A stretch of 64,000 nucleotides of DNA from an uncultured Bacteroidota bacterium (GCA_903893815.1 CAITNS010000079.1:62001-126000), one strand, 5' to 3'. Positions 24,985 through 33,810 are shown, counted from the stretch's first letter. Translations and numbers: made by a program. Notes: generated by a model from the letters alone, not told the origin.

Positions 24985-25032
24985 GCCATTAAAAGTAAAT
25001 TTGAAATATCAGATGAAGAGAATAAAATTAAA

Positions 25033-25350
25033 ATGTTATTTCCTGACAGTTGCTTTAAAAGCTTGAATCAAGCAATTATATCTGGAGTTCTATGTAAAAT
25101 AACAAATTATACATGTAAACCTACTTCTGAGTTTCAAATGACATTAATGATTATTACATTGTCAAAAGGTTCAAATGAAACAAGTATTATAAATATTTTA
25201 CATAACTATTTCCCTAATATTGATAGTGCGCAAGAATTTAAAGCAGGGAAACTCGAAGGATTAATATATCAATCCTACTCTTGTGGAGTTCCTGTTGAGA
25301 ATTTTATTGGAATTAGTAAAAATAAGATTTATCACTATACTGAAACATGA
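25033..25350 (+). CDS. uncharacterised ORF, 5' part of a split reading frame
   Basis: A 105-residue frame from ATG 25033. The frame is open further upstream, to codons overlapping att-like site 3 (24970), so the natural start may have been lost. It has a short conserved-looking cysteine/tyrosine stretch (LIYQSYSCGVPVENFIGIS) but no recognised domain, signal peptide or membrane helix. It ends at TGA 25348-25350, yet the next ORF continues in exactly the same frame after four codons. It may be a fragment of one interrupted gene. Family unknown. Confidence 0.45.
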   Translation: MLFPDSCFKSLNQAIISGVLCKITNYTCKPTSEFQMTLMIITLSKGSNETSIINILHNYFPNIDSAQEFKAGKLEGLIYQSYSCGVPVENFIGISKNKIYHYTET

Positions 25351-25362
25351 TGCGGAGATAGT

Positions 25363-25803
25363 TTGAGTGTTAAGGAGTCTAATTTGAAAAACTTGTTGTT
25401 TGATGCAAAAAGTCAAAATCTAAGAACTCTTTTGATAAATAAAACAGAAAAAAACGAATCAGCAACCAATAAGAAGAATCCCTTAAAAACAAATGAGCCA
25501 AAAGAAGATTTGATTCTCACCGCTATTTCATCAGAAAATAACAATAGTATCAGAATAGATATCGCATTTAAAGTATACAAAATAAATACGGATACAGTTC
25601 TCTATTTTGTAAGACAACAGTATTATGCTTTGGAGTCTACCTTTCAGAAATCTATAGCTTGTGATTTTAAAAAAGGTATATCAAAAGAAATAATTTCCTA
25701 TCCAAATATTTGCTATTCGGTAAAATTATTTAAAAAAAGTTCGGATATTAATCCTTATAAATCTATAGTTATTTCCTACACTGTTAATAACGAACGGAAA
25801 TAG
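25363..25803 (+). CDS. uncharacterised ORF, 3' part of a split reading frame
   Basis: A 146-residue frame from a TTG at 25363, in the same frame as the preceding ORF and 12 bases after its TGA. Read through, the two give one polypeptide of about 255 residues or more. The second half has a lysine/asparagine-rich linker (KTEKNESATNKKNPLKTNEP), then a beta-rich part (DIAFKVYKINTDTVLYFVRQ). No known domain is recognised. No start better than TTG exists, which favours a stop-interrupted gene over two genes. Probably part of the accessory region after ssrA. Confidence 0.45.
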   Translation: MSVKESNLKNLLFDAKSQNLRTLLINKTEKNESATNKKNPLKTNEPKEDLILTAISSENNNSIRIDIAFKVYKINTDTVLYFVRQQYYALESTFQKSIACDFKKGISKEIISYPNICYSVKLFKKSSDINPYKSIVISYTVNNERK

Positions 25804-25921
25804 TATGTCCAAAAGGAGCGTTATTTAAACCCTGTTCAATTCCTTTTAAAGATTACATTGTAACTTTTGGAAAGGAACGATCAGCGCTAGCTAATCTCTC
25901 TTTTTGTATATATCTTCGATA

Positions 25922-25994
25922 CTTCGACTGTGCTCAGGAGCCGCCACAACGACTGATTGAAATTTAGGACACTTAGAATAGAGGAATAGAAGTG
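25922..25994. repeat. CTTCGACTC-type palindromic repeat, copy 2 (degenerate)
   Basis: CTTCGACTGTGCTCAGGAGCCG, then GATTGAAATTTAGGACACTTAGAAT, then GAATAGAAGTGC. It follows the layout of the copy at 19506 (left arm, GAGCCG, GATTGAAA, GGACACT, right arm ending GAAGTG) with decay in the right arm. Confidence 0.55.
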
Positions 25995-26035
25995 CACCGT
26001 TTTTAACTAATCTTAAATCAACCCAATTTTTATAA

Positions 26036-27583
26036 CTAAGGTTTCTTTTTTAGTAAAAAGTCTTTGGTATTTTCTGGCTGAAATGGGAGGTCGTAAATAA
26101 TAAAATCAGTCACTACTTCCTCATAACCATCTGCCTTTATGTTTAAGGTATAATTACCTGGCGTAAGTGCCATCAAGTATTTGCCTGTTTTTTGTATAGG
26201 CACAAATTTTAATACTTCTTTACTATCGGGTTTAGAAGCTAATATATTAATCTCAATAGAAACGTTACTCGAATCTGAAGTATGCACATAACCTGTTATA
26301 ATGCAATAGCGGGTATCAACTTCGTTGAATTTTATTTTATAAATATCTCGGTCGCCAAAGCCACCATCTTTAATTGCCGATACATAGGCATAGGCTCCAT
26401 CACTTACCATATTTATATTATCATTATCGTAAGTATCGTTAATAGGGTAACCTAAATTTTGAGGTTCGCTCCAAGCTTTTTGTGAATCGTTCCATTGGCT
26501 TTTAAATAAATCGTAACCGCCCATGCTCGTGTGCCCTTCGCTGGCAAAATACAAGGTATTACCATCTTTACTTAAATGAGGAAAATCTTCGTTATACACA
26601 GTATTAATGTTTTCGCCTAAATCTTGAGGTTTAGCCCATTTTCCATTACTTAATTTACGAATAATATAAAGGTCTTTTTGTCCAGCGCCGTCTTTACGTT
26701 TACTAGCAAATACAAACACATCGCCTGCATCGTTCATGCTACCGCTAGTTTCAAAGCCTTCGTTAATTTTTGAATCAAGTCGTTCAATTTTTTTGTAGCC
26801 AATGCCGTTTTTGTTTAGCTCGGTAGTATATAAATTTCCAAGGCTATCAATGTGATCAATATAAACACTCAACCTTTTACCATCTGGGCTAATGCCAACA
26901 GCTTGTTCGTCATATTTAGTATTAATTGTGGGACCAATGCTTTTAAGGTCTTCCCACTTACCATCTTTTGGTACAGCTAAATAAATATCGGAAGGGTGGT
27001 AGCCATCCATCTCTGGCTTTGCTCCAACTTTATCTGGGCGGCGAGAGGTAAAAAATAAAATGGACTCATCATCGGGAGTTAATGGATAATAATCAGGGAA
27101 CTCCGAATTGATAGTGTTACCTAAGTTTGTAAATGTTACATCTATAGGATTTTTAATCAATTCTTTGGCATGCAAACAGGTTTCTATTTGACGTTCAATT
27201 ATAGGTGCTAAATTTCTATCGGCTTCAATTCTAGCATTAATGTATGTGTAAATAGCTTTATCAAATTGTAAATTGTGTTGGTAAGCTTGTCCTAAATAAT
27301 ATAAGGGTTCGGCATCGAGTTTTAATTTAGGGATTGAGGATTCAAACAAATCAATAATTTGTTTAGGATTACTTTTTGTTTTTAATAGGCATTTACCCAA
27401 TTGGAATTTAAACTCATCGTTATCTGGATTTTTTTTAATCAACTTTTCATACAAAGGAATAGCGGCTTTATAATTACCCATGGATAATAAATCCGTAATT
27501 TTTTCTTCGGTTTGGTCGGGTGTCTGCGCCATCACACTAAGTGAAGCAAAAAAATAAAGAGAGAGTATTATAAGGTGCTTCAC
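26036..27583 (-). CDS. exported TPR/PD40 beta-propeller protein with carboxypeptidase-regulatory-like domain
   Basis: A 515-residue exported protein: signal peptide (IILSLYFFASLSVMA, then QTPD), two to three TPR repeats (about 20-135), then a WD40-like PD40 propeller with FPDYYPLTPDDESILFFTSR, QAVGISPDGKRLSVY and DFPHLSKDGNTLYFASEGH, and a C-terminal beta-sandwich (ITGYVHTSDSSNVSIEINIL ... GNYTLNIKADGYE). It resembles the PorE/OmpA-type T9SS-associated proteins but lacks the OmpA peptidoglycan-binding domain. The ORF extends to 27625, but a promoter box lies inside it, so GTG 27583 just before the signal peptide is chosen. Single gene. Confidence 0.82.
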   Translation of the reverse strand: MKHLIILSLYFFASLSVMAQTPDQTEEKITDLLSMGNYKAAIPLYEKLIKKNPDNDEFKFQLGKCLLKTKSNPKQIIDLFESSIPKLKLDAEPLYYLGQAYQHNLQFDKAIYTYINARIEADRNLAPIIERQIETCLHAKELIKNPIDVTFTNLGNTINSEFPDYYPLTPDDESILFFTSRRPDKVGAKPEMDGYHPSDIYLAVPKDGKWEDLKSIGPTINTKYDEQAVGISPDGKRLSVYIDHIDSLGNLYTTELNKNGIGYKKIERLDSKINEGFETSGSMNDAGDVFVFASKRKDGAGQKDLYIIRKLSNGKWAKPQDLGENINTVYNEDFPHLSKDGNTLYFASEGHTSMGGYDLFKSQWNDSQKAWSEPQNLGYPINDTYDNDNINMVSDGAYAYVSAIKDGGFGDRDIYKIKFNEVDTRYCIITGYVHTSDSSNVSIEINILASKPDSKEVLKFVPIQKTGKYLMALTPGNYTLNIKADGYEEVVTDFIIYDLPFQPENTKDFLLKKKP

Positions 27584-27602
27584 AAAATAATAATTAGTAT
27601 AA

Positions 27603-27610
27603 CAAATATA
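27603..27610 (-). promoter_or_regulatory. promoter -7 box of the PD40 gene
   Basis: TATATTTG on the minus strand, 19 bp before the GTG at 27583 and inside the longest ORF, which argues against the upstream ATG at 27625. Confidence 0.55.
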
Positions 27611-27896
27611 AAGGATTGAATTCATATTTGGTACTTTTTGAGTTTTAAATTAAGGCTGGTATATAAACAGATACCATTTCTGTGTTTCAACTTAGACCTT
27701 ATTTTCATTTGTTTTAATGGCCTTGATGGGAACGTTTTAACAACTCCTAGGTATAAAATGTTCTTTTCTCTTTTGATTCTTTTACAGTCAAATTTGTAAA
27801 TAAGTATTCAAGCTTTAATGACATTTTTTTGAGTTGGCTTTTTAGTTTCTTTTTTCATCAAGGAAAAAAGAAAAAATAAAGTATAAGAGATAAGTA

Positions 27897-28226
27897 CTAA
27901 GAAACCGTAGTATAAGATTCTTTTTTAAGTAACATCGCTTTAGTAACAGCCTCTTGTTTTAATTTATCTGCTATTTCAAGTGGATGCGTTTCCAATAATG
28001 TTTCGTAAACACTTACACCAACTAATAAAAGTTCGTCGCATTGCGTTTGTGTATAGGCATGCTCAATCGCTAAATTGCAAATGAGTTTATATTTTGCAGG
28101 AATACCTTTTAAATTAAACTTTGGTTTCACCTTTATCTTTTTAATGGAAGGCGTTACCGCTTTAGTAACCTTTGTAGGTTTGCGTTTAGGTAAAGTTCTG
28201 CTATTTACTTTTTGGGCTGGGCGCAT
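27897..28226 (-). CDS. small basic protein of unknown function
   Basis: A 109-residue cytoplasmic protein. The first 45 residues are very rich in lysine, proline and threonine (KRKPTKVTKAVTPSIKKIKV), the rest is helical (NLAIEHAYTQTQCDELLLVG). The basic disordered tail suggests nucleic-acid binding, but no domain is recognised. Start is the only ATG. About 310 bp of A+T-rich sequence separates it from the PD40 gene, holding only a weak hairpin at 27846-27873; nothing else is seen there. Confidence 0.55.
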   Translation of the reverse strand: MRPAQKVNSRTLPKRKPTKVTKAVTPSIKKIKVKPKFNLKGIPAKYKLICNLAIEHAYTQTQCDELLLVGVSVYETLLETHPLEIADKLKQEAVTKAMLLKKESYTTVS

Positions 28227-28401
28227 GAGAGTTTAAAGATAAATGTATTTTTTGATTAAATAAGTAAGTCTATAAATTAATGGTAAAGTAAATTAAATAA
28301 CTCTGTACTATGTTTCACTCATTTTAGCAATTTTTATCACACCAAGGCATGCTGATATTTAACTTTTTGCATAAATTTGAAGAATAAAAATTATATATAA
28401 T

Positions 28402-28824
28402 ATGAAAGCGATATTTACACTACTATTAATTACTTCGGGCTTATTTAGCTCATACGCTCAAGCACCTGTTTGGAAAAAAGAACAATTAATGCCTACTAAA
28501 GAGTTGTCTGATAAAATAACCACCAATGCCAAAGACAAACCTTTGATTTTTAATGTTGGTCCTATGGAAAACATTAAAGGTGCTCAAGCAGTTGGTGCAG
28601 CAACTAATGCCACGTTTAGTACTAAAATTTTGTCGTACTTAACTATGGAAAGTAAAACAAAGCCAGTGGTTGTTTACTGTGGATGTTGCTCATATTCAAG
28701 CTGCCCTAATATTAAACCAGCTTACGATATTTTAATGGCTCAAGGATTTAAAAATACAAAAGTACTAGAGTTACCTGAAGGGATTAAACCTGATTGGGTA
28801 GCTAAGGGTTACCCAACGGAATAA
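28402..28824 (+). CDS. exported rhodanese-like protein
   Basis: A 140-residue periplasmic protein: signal peptide (LLLITSGLFSSYAQ), then a rhodanese-like fold with LIFNVGPMENIKGAQAVGAA as the first strand and DVR-like region and PVVVYCGCCSYSSCPNIKPA as the active-site strand and loop. The loop has four cysteines (CGCC...C), more than the single sulfur-carrying cysteine of classical rhodanese, so a redox or metal-handling role is possible. The helix after the loop (YDILMAQGFKNTKVLELPEG) follows the rhodanese plan. Monocistronic, with a strong terminator. Confidence 0.75.
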   Translation: MKAIFTLLLITSGLFSSYAQAPVWKKEQLMPTKELSDKITTNAKDKPLIFNVGPMENIKGAQAVGAATNATFSTKILSYLTMESKTKPVVVYCGCCSYSSCPNIKPAYDILMAQGFKNTKVLELPEGIKPDWVAKGYPTE

Positions 28825-28830
28825 GAAAGG

Positions 28831-28857
28831 AAGCTGTCTCATAATGACAGCTTTTTT
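28831..28857 (+). terminator. rho-independent terminator
   Basis: 8-bp stem AAGCTGTC (28831-28838) / GACAGCTT (28846-28853), T run following. Confidence 0.85.
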
Positions 28858-28929
28858 ATTTCACTATTCTTTACTTAAATTTGATAAACAAAAAATAACC
28901 GCATCTGTTTTACGTAAAACAAATAAACC

Positions 28930-30075
28930 ATGAGTAAAGACATACCACGCCGAAACTTTTTAAATCGTTCGTTGTTTGCTTTAGCCACAGCTATGGCAGC
29001 GCCATCTGTATCTTTTTCCGAATCATTTAAAAAAGCTTTTCAATCTAATAACTCCGTTATGAATCCTATATTATCAACTAAACCTCTTGGTTTTCAATGG
29101 GAAACCGCTGATCCCTTTTTATTTTGCGTACACCATGAAGACAATTTCCCCAATGGAAACGAGCAAATGGCTCCAGATGCTAAATATCTAAATGGTCGCC
29201 ACATGGGGGATGATTTTATTATTAAAGATGGTTTTAGAATGTATCATGGTAAATCCGTCCCAGGATTTCCTGGGCACCCGCATCGTGGCTTTGAAACAAT
29301 TACCGTGGTGAGAAAAGGAATTGTGGATCATGCCGATTCGATGGGAGCAGCAGGTCGTTATGGTAATGGCGATGTGCAGTGGATGACAGCAGGTAAGGGC
29401 GTGCAACATTCTGAAATGTTTCCGTTAATTCATGCGGATAAAGAAAATACAATGGAGCTATTTCAAATTTGGTTGAACTTACCAAAGAAACATAAAATGG
29501 TAGAACCTCATTTTAAAATGTTTTGGAGAGAATCTATTCCAAATCAAATTCATATAGATGCGACTAATAAAAAAACAGTTGTCGAAGTGATTGCAGGAAC
29601 ATTGGATAAATTGCAAGCACCAACACCGCCGCCAGATTCGTGGGCAGCAGATACCGCAAATCAAGTGGCAGTTTGGAATTTAAAAATGGAAGCAGGGGCA
29701 AGCTTCACCATTCCTAAAGCATCGGCTGGTATTAACCGTACTATTTATTTTTATGAAGGAAAAGATATTACTGTGGCCGGCACCGTTATTTCTCACTACC
29801 ACGCTATTGAATTAAAAGCAGATGTGGATGTTGAAATAAAAGCGACAGAAGAAACCAGTATTTTAATGCTACAAGGTAAACCTATTGGTGAACCAGTGAT
29901 GCAATATGGTCCGTTTGTGATGAACACAAAGCAAGAAATTAACGAGGCTTTTGAAGATTACCATAAAACACAATTTGGTGGTTGGCCTTGGAAACGCTAC
30001 GATCAAGTACATGATAGAAACAAAAGTCGTTTTGCGAAATATGCAGATGGTAAATTAGAAGAAAAGAATTCATAG
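28930..30075 (+). CDS. pirin family protein with N-terminal Tat-like signal
   Basis: A 381-residue bicupin of the pirin family. The N-terminal cupin has the metal-binding motif GHPHRGFETITVV and later GVQHSEMF, giving the usual His/His/His/Glu set. Pirins bind Fe and some act as quercetin dioxygenases. Unusually, about 42 residues precede the cupin: IPRRNFLNRSLFALATAMAA, a twin-arginine-type signal, which would place this pirin outside the cytoplasm. An internal ATG at M43 (MNPILSTKP) would remove it. A cytochrome-like lipoprotein gene follows 16 bp downstream, consistent with a shared exported redox role. Confidence 0.85.
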   Translation: MSKDIPRRNFLNRSLFALATAMAAPSVSFSESFKKAFQSNNSVMNPILSTKPLGFQWETADPFLFCVHHEDNFPNGNEQMAPDAKYLNGRHMGDDFIIKDGFRMYHGKSVPGFPGHPHRGFETITVVRKGIVDHADSMGAAGRYGNGDVQWMTAGKGVQHSEMFPLIHADKENTMELFQIWLNLPKKHKMVEPHFKMFWRESIPNQIHIDATNKKTVVEVIAGTLDKLQAPTPPPDSWAADTANQVAVWNLKMEAGASFTIPKASAGINRTIYFYEGKDITVAGTVISHYHAIELKADVDVEIKATEETSILMLQGKPIGEPVMQYGPFVMNTKQEINEAFEDYHKTQFGGWPWKRYDQVHDRNKSRFAKYADGKLEEKNS

Positions 30076-30091
30076 TTTAAACTTTAATTAA

Positions 30092-30424
30092 ATGAAAAAA
30101 ATAGTAAGCTTATTTGCAGTATTAGTGTTGTTCTTCGCAATGTTTATTTCTTGTAAAAAGAAAAATAAGGAAGATACTCAAGTATCCTATACGCCGTCTT
30201 GTTCTTCAAGCACTCCTTCATTTTCCGCTACCGTGAAGCCTTTAATTCAGAGCGCTTGTGTTAATTGTCATAGTGAGTACAGCACGTACACTCAAATCAG
30301 TTCTTCTTCAAGTTCAATTCGTTCTAGCATAGTAAGCGGCTCTATGCCAAAGGGTACAACTTTATCTGAAGGTCAAAAAAACAGTATCGTATGTTGGATA
30401 GATGCTGGAAAACCGAATAATTAA
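30092..30424 (+). CDS. cytochrome c-like lipoprotein
   Basis: A 110-residue lipoprotein: hydrophobic signal, lipobox FISC with cysteine acylation, then a basic KKKNK stretch. The mature part has one heme c attachment motif, CVNCH, and a downstream methionine in GSMPKGTTLSEGQ that fits a distal ligand, followed by CWIDAGKPNN, a pattern common at the end of Bacteroidota cytochrome-like domains. Serine-rich between. It begins 16 bp after the pirin stop codon, so the two are probably one unit. A convergent gene ends one base away. Confidence 0.78.
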   Translation: MKKIVSLFAVLVLFFAMFISCKKKNKEDTQVSYTPSCSSSTPSFSATVKPLIQSACVNCHSEYSTYTQISSSSSSIRSSIVSGSMPKGTTLSEGQKNSIVCWIDAGKPNN

Positions 30425-30425
30425 T

Positions 30426-31163
30426 TTATTTTAAAGGTGTTTCTCCCAAAATCCACATGGCTTTTTTTGCTCGTTTTAATTTTAAGCTAAATGCATCAAT
30501 CGAAAATTTTTGAATATGATCAACCGCTTCATCAACAGAATCGGTAAACAAAATCAATTGTAAATCCTCTTGATTAATCGTTTGCTCTTGAGCCATTTTT
30601 AAAATATGAGCGATTAAACTTTTATGAAAATCAACACCCATAATCACAATAGGAAACTTTTCGGTTTTATGAGTTTGCACTAAAGTTAAAGCTTCAAAAA
30701 ATTCATCTAAGGTTCCAAAACCACCAGGCATCACAACAAAGGCAAATGAATATTTACGAAGCAATTCTTTTCTTACAAAAAAATAGTCGAGGGTTACAAA
30801 AGTATCTAAGTAGATATTATGAAATTGTTCTTTTGGTAACACAATATTGCAACCTATAGAAAGTCCGTCAACATCTTTAGCACCTCTGTTTGCTGCTTCC
30901 ATGATACCTGGGCCACCACCGGTCATAATAGCGAAACCTAAATCAGCAATTTTAGAAGACACTTCTCGAGTTAATTTGTAATAGGCATGATCTTCTTTAA
31001 ATCTTGCTGAACCAAACACCGTTACGCATGGACCAATAAAATGCAATTTACGAAGTCCCACAATTAATTGATGGAATACGCTAAAGGCATATTTTAGCTC
31101 AGACCAACGTGAGCGCGGGCCATCTAAGAATTGTTTTTCTTCAGGATGTATGTCTTTATTCAT
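30426..31163 (-). CDS. LOG family (TIGR00730) Rossmann-fold protein
   Basis: A 245-residue protein of the LOG/TIGR00730 family, many of which cleave cytokinin-type nucleoside monophosphates to base and ribose 5-phosphate. Conserved blocks: VTVFGSARF at the first strand, MTGGGPGIMEAANRGA, and VVMPGGFGTLDE, the PGGxGTxxE signature with the catalytic glutamate. About 30 residues precede the fold, as in the longer class. The natural substrate in non-plant bacteria is uncertain. It lies 11 bp downstream of the helicase gene on the same strand, so it is likely co-transcribed. Confidence 0.88.
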   Translation of the reverse strand: MNKDIHPEEKQFLDGPRSRWSELKYAFSVFHQLIVGLRKLHFIGPCVTVFGSARFKEDHAYYKLTREVSSKIADLGFAIMTGGGPGIMEAANRGAKDVDGLSIGCNIVLPKEQFHNIYLDTFVTLDYFFVRKELLRKYSFAFVVMPGGFGTLDEFFEALTLVQTHKTEKFPIVIMGVDFHKSLIAHILKMAQEQTINQEDLQLILFTDSVDEAVDHIQKFSIDAFSLKLKRAKKAMWILGETPLK

Positions 31164-31174
31164 ACAGTAAAAAA

Positions 31175-32317
31175 CTAAAAGCCTTTTAAATTAATTTCGT
31201 TGCCATTAATTTGTGTCACGTGTTTTCCCATCTTTTTCTGAATCACTTTAAAGTGATGTTCTTCTTCAGGAGAAATTAAAGAAATAGCTTCTCCAGATGC
31301 TTCGGCACGACCAGTTCTACCAATACGGTGAATGTAATCTTTAGGCGAACGAGGTAATTCATAATTAATCACATAAGGTAAAAACTTAATGTCGATACCA
31401 CGCGCCATTAAATCGGTAGCTACTAATACTTTTACTTTGCCCTCTTTAAAAAAGTTTAAGGCTTCGTTTCTGGCTTCTTGACTTTTTTTACTGTGTATTG
31501 CAAAAGCATCAACACCATTCTGACTTAATTTTAAAGCAATAGCATCCGCTCTTTGAACAGATGAAGCAAATACCAATACTTGTTTTATTTTTTGTGATTT
31601 AATAATATAACGTAATAAAGGACCTTTTTTTTCTTCAGCAATTAAATAAGCAAACTGCTTTATTAAATCTAAATTTTTGACTTCTTCTTCAACTTTAACA
31701 ACAACTGGGTTGCGTAATAAATTACGATTGATGTTATTTAAATCATCACTTAGTGTGGCCGAGAATAAAAGGTTTTGTCGCATTTTAGGAAGCAAGCCAA
31801 ATATTTTGCTCATCTCTTCTTTAAAGCCCAAATTCAACATTTTATCAGCTTCATCTAATACTAATATTTTAATGGCTGATAAAGACACTGCTCTGTTAGA
31901 AATTAAATCTAATAACCTTCCTGGAGTGGCTACTAAAATTTCTACACCTTGCAATTCAATCATTTGTGGATTAATAGATACTCCACCGTACACCGCCATA
32001 CTTTTTACCTTGTTAGGTAAATTAGCACTTAATACTTTTACGACGTCGCATACTTGTATGGCTAACTCACGCGTCGGTACTAAAACCAAAGCACGTACAT
32101 GTCGGTTTTTGGAACCTACACCATCTTGAAACATTTGTAAAATAGGTAATACAAAACTGGCTGTTTTACCAGAACCCGTTTGTGCAATTCCTAAGATATC
32201 TTTTCCCGCTAAAATTGCTGGGATCGCTTCTTTCTGAATAGGGTAGGGTTGCGTATATTTTTGTTCGGTTAAGGTTTTTACTAAATCGGTTGATAATCCA
32301 AGTTTCGAAAAAGGCAT
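31175..32317 (-). CDS. DEAD-box RNA helicase (1 of 3)
   Basis: A 380-residue minimal DEAD-box helicase that unwinds RNA during ribosome assembly, decay or cold growth. Motifs in order: Q motif (YPIQKEAIPAI), I (AQTGSGKTA), Ia (PTRELA), Ib (TPGR), II (VLDEADKML), III (SAT), IV (VLVFASSVQ), V (ATDLMARGID) and VI (HRIGRTGRA). The C-terminal tail is short (about 20 residues after motif VI), without the long basic extension of many DeaD/RhlE proteins. Upstream gene of a two-gene unit with the LOG-family gene. Divergent from helicase 2 with a 179-bp gap. Confidence 0.93.
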   Translation of the reverse strand: MPFSKLGLSTDLVKTLTEQKYTQPYPIQKEAIPAILAGKDILGIAQTGSGKTASFVLPILQMFQDGVGSKNRHVRALVLVPTRELAIQVCDVVKVLSANLPNKVKSMAVYGGVSINPQMIELQGVEILVATPGRLLDLISNRAVSLSAIKILVLDEADKMLNLGFKEEMSKIFGLLPKMRQNLLFSATLSDDLNNINRNLLRNPVVVKVEEEVKNLDLIKQFAYLIAEEKKGPLLRYIIKSQKIKQVLVFASSVQRADAIALKLSQNGVDAFAIHSKKSQEARNEALNFFKEGKVKVLVATDLMARGIDIKFLPYVINYELPRSPKDYIHRIGRTGRAEASGEAISLISPEEEHHFKVIQKKMGKHVTQINGNEINLKGF

Positions 32318-32438
32318 GTTATGTTTTTGATTGTAAATATACTATATATTATATAACGCTGATGACACTGGTTTTGTATGATCAAATATGCTTTTTTTGA
32401 AACTTGATAAATATCCAAATCATATAAAATCATAAACA

Positions 32439-32479
32439 ATCTGCGTTATCTGCGTTCTATTTATTATACACTATATTTG
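32439..32479 (+). promoter_or_regulatory. promoter of helicase 2 with CTGCGTT direct repeat
   Basis: TATATTTG at 32472-32479 is a -7 box 17 bp before the ATG. Just upstream, ATCTGCGTTATCTGCGTTC (from 32439) is a tandem 9-bp repeat that may be a remnant of a dispersed element or an operator. Confidence 0.5.
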
Positions 32480-32496
32480 CACTTTATAAAAATCTC

Positions 32497-33810
32497 ATGA
32501 ACTACACATCTATCCTTTCGCATTTTAATATTACTGAACTCAACCACATGCAGAAAGCAACTTTGGAAGCTATTCCAAAACCAAATGATGTGGTGTTAAT
32601 TTCTCCTACGGGTTCAGGAAAAACATTGGGATTTTTATTGCCAATCCTTCCATTATTAGAAGAAGACAAAACAGGTGTACAAGTTTTAATACTAGTTCCT
32701 TCACGCGAATTAGCTATTCAAATTGAACAAGTGTTTAAGCAAATGAGCACCCAATACAAAATTAATTGTTGTTATGGAGGACACTCAGTTCGTATCGAAG
32801 AAAATAATTTTCAGCATCCACCAGCAGTATTGGTTGGTACACCAGGTAGAATAGAACATCACTTGCGTCGTAAAAATTTAATCGTAGATGATATAAAAAC
32901 ATTGATCCTAGATGAGTTTGATAAATCCTTAGAGTTTGGTTTTAAAGACGAAATGGAATTTATTATTGGAGAATGTAAGCACTTAAAAAAACGCATCCTT
33001 ACATCAGCCACCGCTTTAAAAGAAATTCCAGATTTTGTTGGTTTAAAACACAGTGTAGAGTTAAATTATACCACCGAGCATAAAGAAATGAAATCGGCTT
33101 TAGTGGTAAAAGCAGTCAGGGTAGAAGGTGATGATAAATTAGAAGCTTTGATGTTATTGTTAGGAAAGATTAATTCTAAATCAACGATTGTATTTTGTAA
33201 TCATCGTGAGGCTGTGAATCGTATCTCGGAACAATTAGAATTACATAAGGTAGATCATGGTTATTATCATGGTGGCTTGGAACAAATTGATAGAGAAAAA
33301 ACATTAATCAAATTGCGCAACGGTAGTATTAATTTATTAATCACTACCGATTTAGCAGCGCGTGGTTTAGATATACCAGAAATTGATGCAGTGATTCATT
33401 ACCAATTTCCTGCAACGGAAGATGTGATGATACATCGCAACGGAAGAACCGCTCGAATGAACGCCAACGGAACCGCTTATTTTTTACTAGACATTAATGA
33501 CCATTTACCGAAATTTTTAGATGTTATTCCTGAAGAAGAAACCTTACCAAAAAAATTAACGCTTCCTGCACCATGCGAATGGAAGACTTTATACATTGGC
33601 GCTGGCAAAAAAGACAAAATTAATAAAATGGATATTGTGGGCATGTTTTTGCAAAAAGGTCAATTACAAAAAGATGAATTAGGAAAGATTGAGGTTTTAG
33701 ATCATTCGGCTTATGTAGCCGTTAAGGCTTCTAAAATCATGAAGGTTCTTCAATTGATCAAAGAAGAAAAGATTAAAAATAGAAAGATTAAAATGGAGGT
33801 TTCTTCTTAA
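32497..33810 (+). CDS. DEAD-box RNA helicase with DEFD motif II (2 of 3)
   Basis: A 437-residue RNA helicase. Motif I is SPTGSGKTLG, Ia PSRELA, Ib TPGR, III TSAT, V TTDLAARGLD and VI HRNGRTAR. Motif II reads ILDEFDKSLE, DEFD instead of DEAD; the DE pair that coordinates Mg-ATP is kept. Motif VI also departs from HRIGRTGR. About 80 residues after the helicase core (WKTLYIGAGKKDKINKMDIV ... KIMKVLQLI) look like the DbpA-type RNA-binding domain, which in Escherichia coli recognises 23S rRNA; this link is tentative. Transcribed from its own promoter. Confidence 0.9.
   Translation: MNYTSILSHFNITELNHMQKATLEAIPKPNDVVLISPTGSGKTLGFLLPILPLLEEDKTGVQVLILVPSRELAIQIEQVFKQMSTQYKINCCYGGHSVRIEENNFQHPPAVLVGTPGRIEHHLRRKNLIVDDIKTLILDEFDKSLEFGFKDEMEFIIGECKHLKKRILTSATALKEIPDFVGLKHSVELNYTTEHKEMKSALVVKAVRVEGDDKLEALMLLLGKINSKSTIVFCNHREAVNRISEQLELHKVDHGYYHGGLEQIDREKTLIKLRNGSINLLITTDLAARGLDIPEIDAVIHYQFPATEDVMIHRNGRTARMNANGTAYFLLDINDHLPKFLDVIPEEETLPKKLTLPAPCEWKTLYIGAGKKDKINKMDIVGMFLQKGQLQKDELGKIEVLDHSAYVAVKASKIMKVLQLIKEEKIKNRKIKMEVSS

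Noticed and set aside
27846-27873. A/T-only hairpin TTTCTTTTTTC / GAAAAAAGAAA as terminator
   Set aside because: The stem has just two G-C pairs and no T run follows on the minus strand, so termination is doubtful.
31677-32129. 150-residue plus-strand ORF inside helicase 1
   Set aside because: Shadow of a well-supported DEAD-box gene with all motifs on the other strand.
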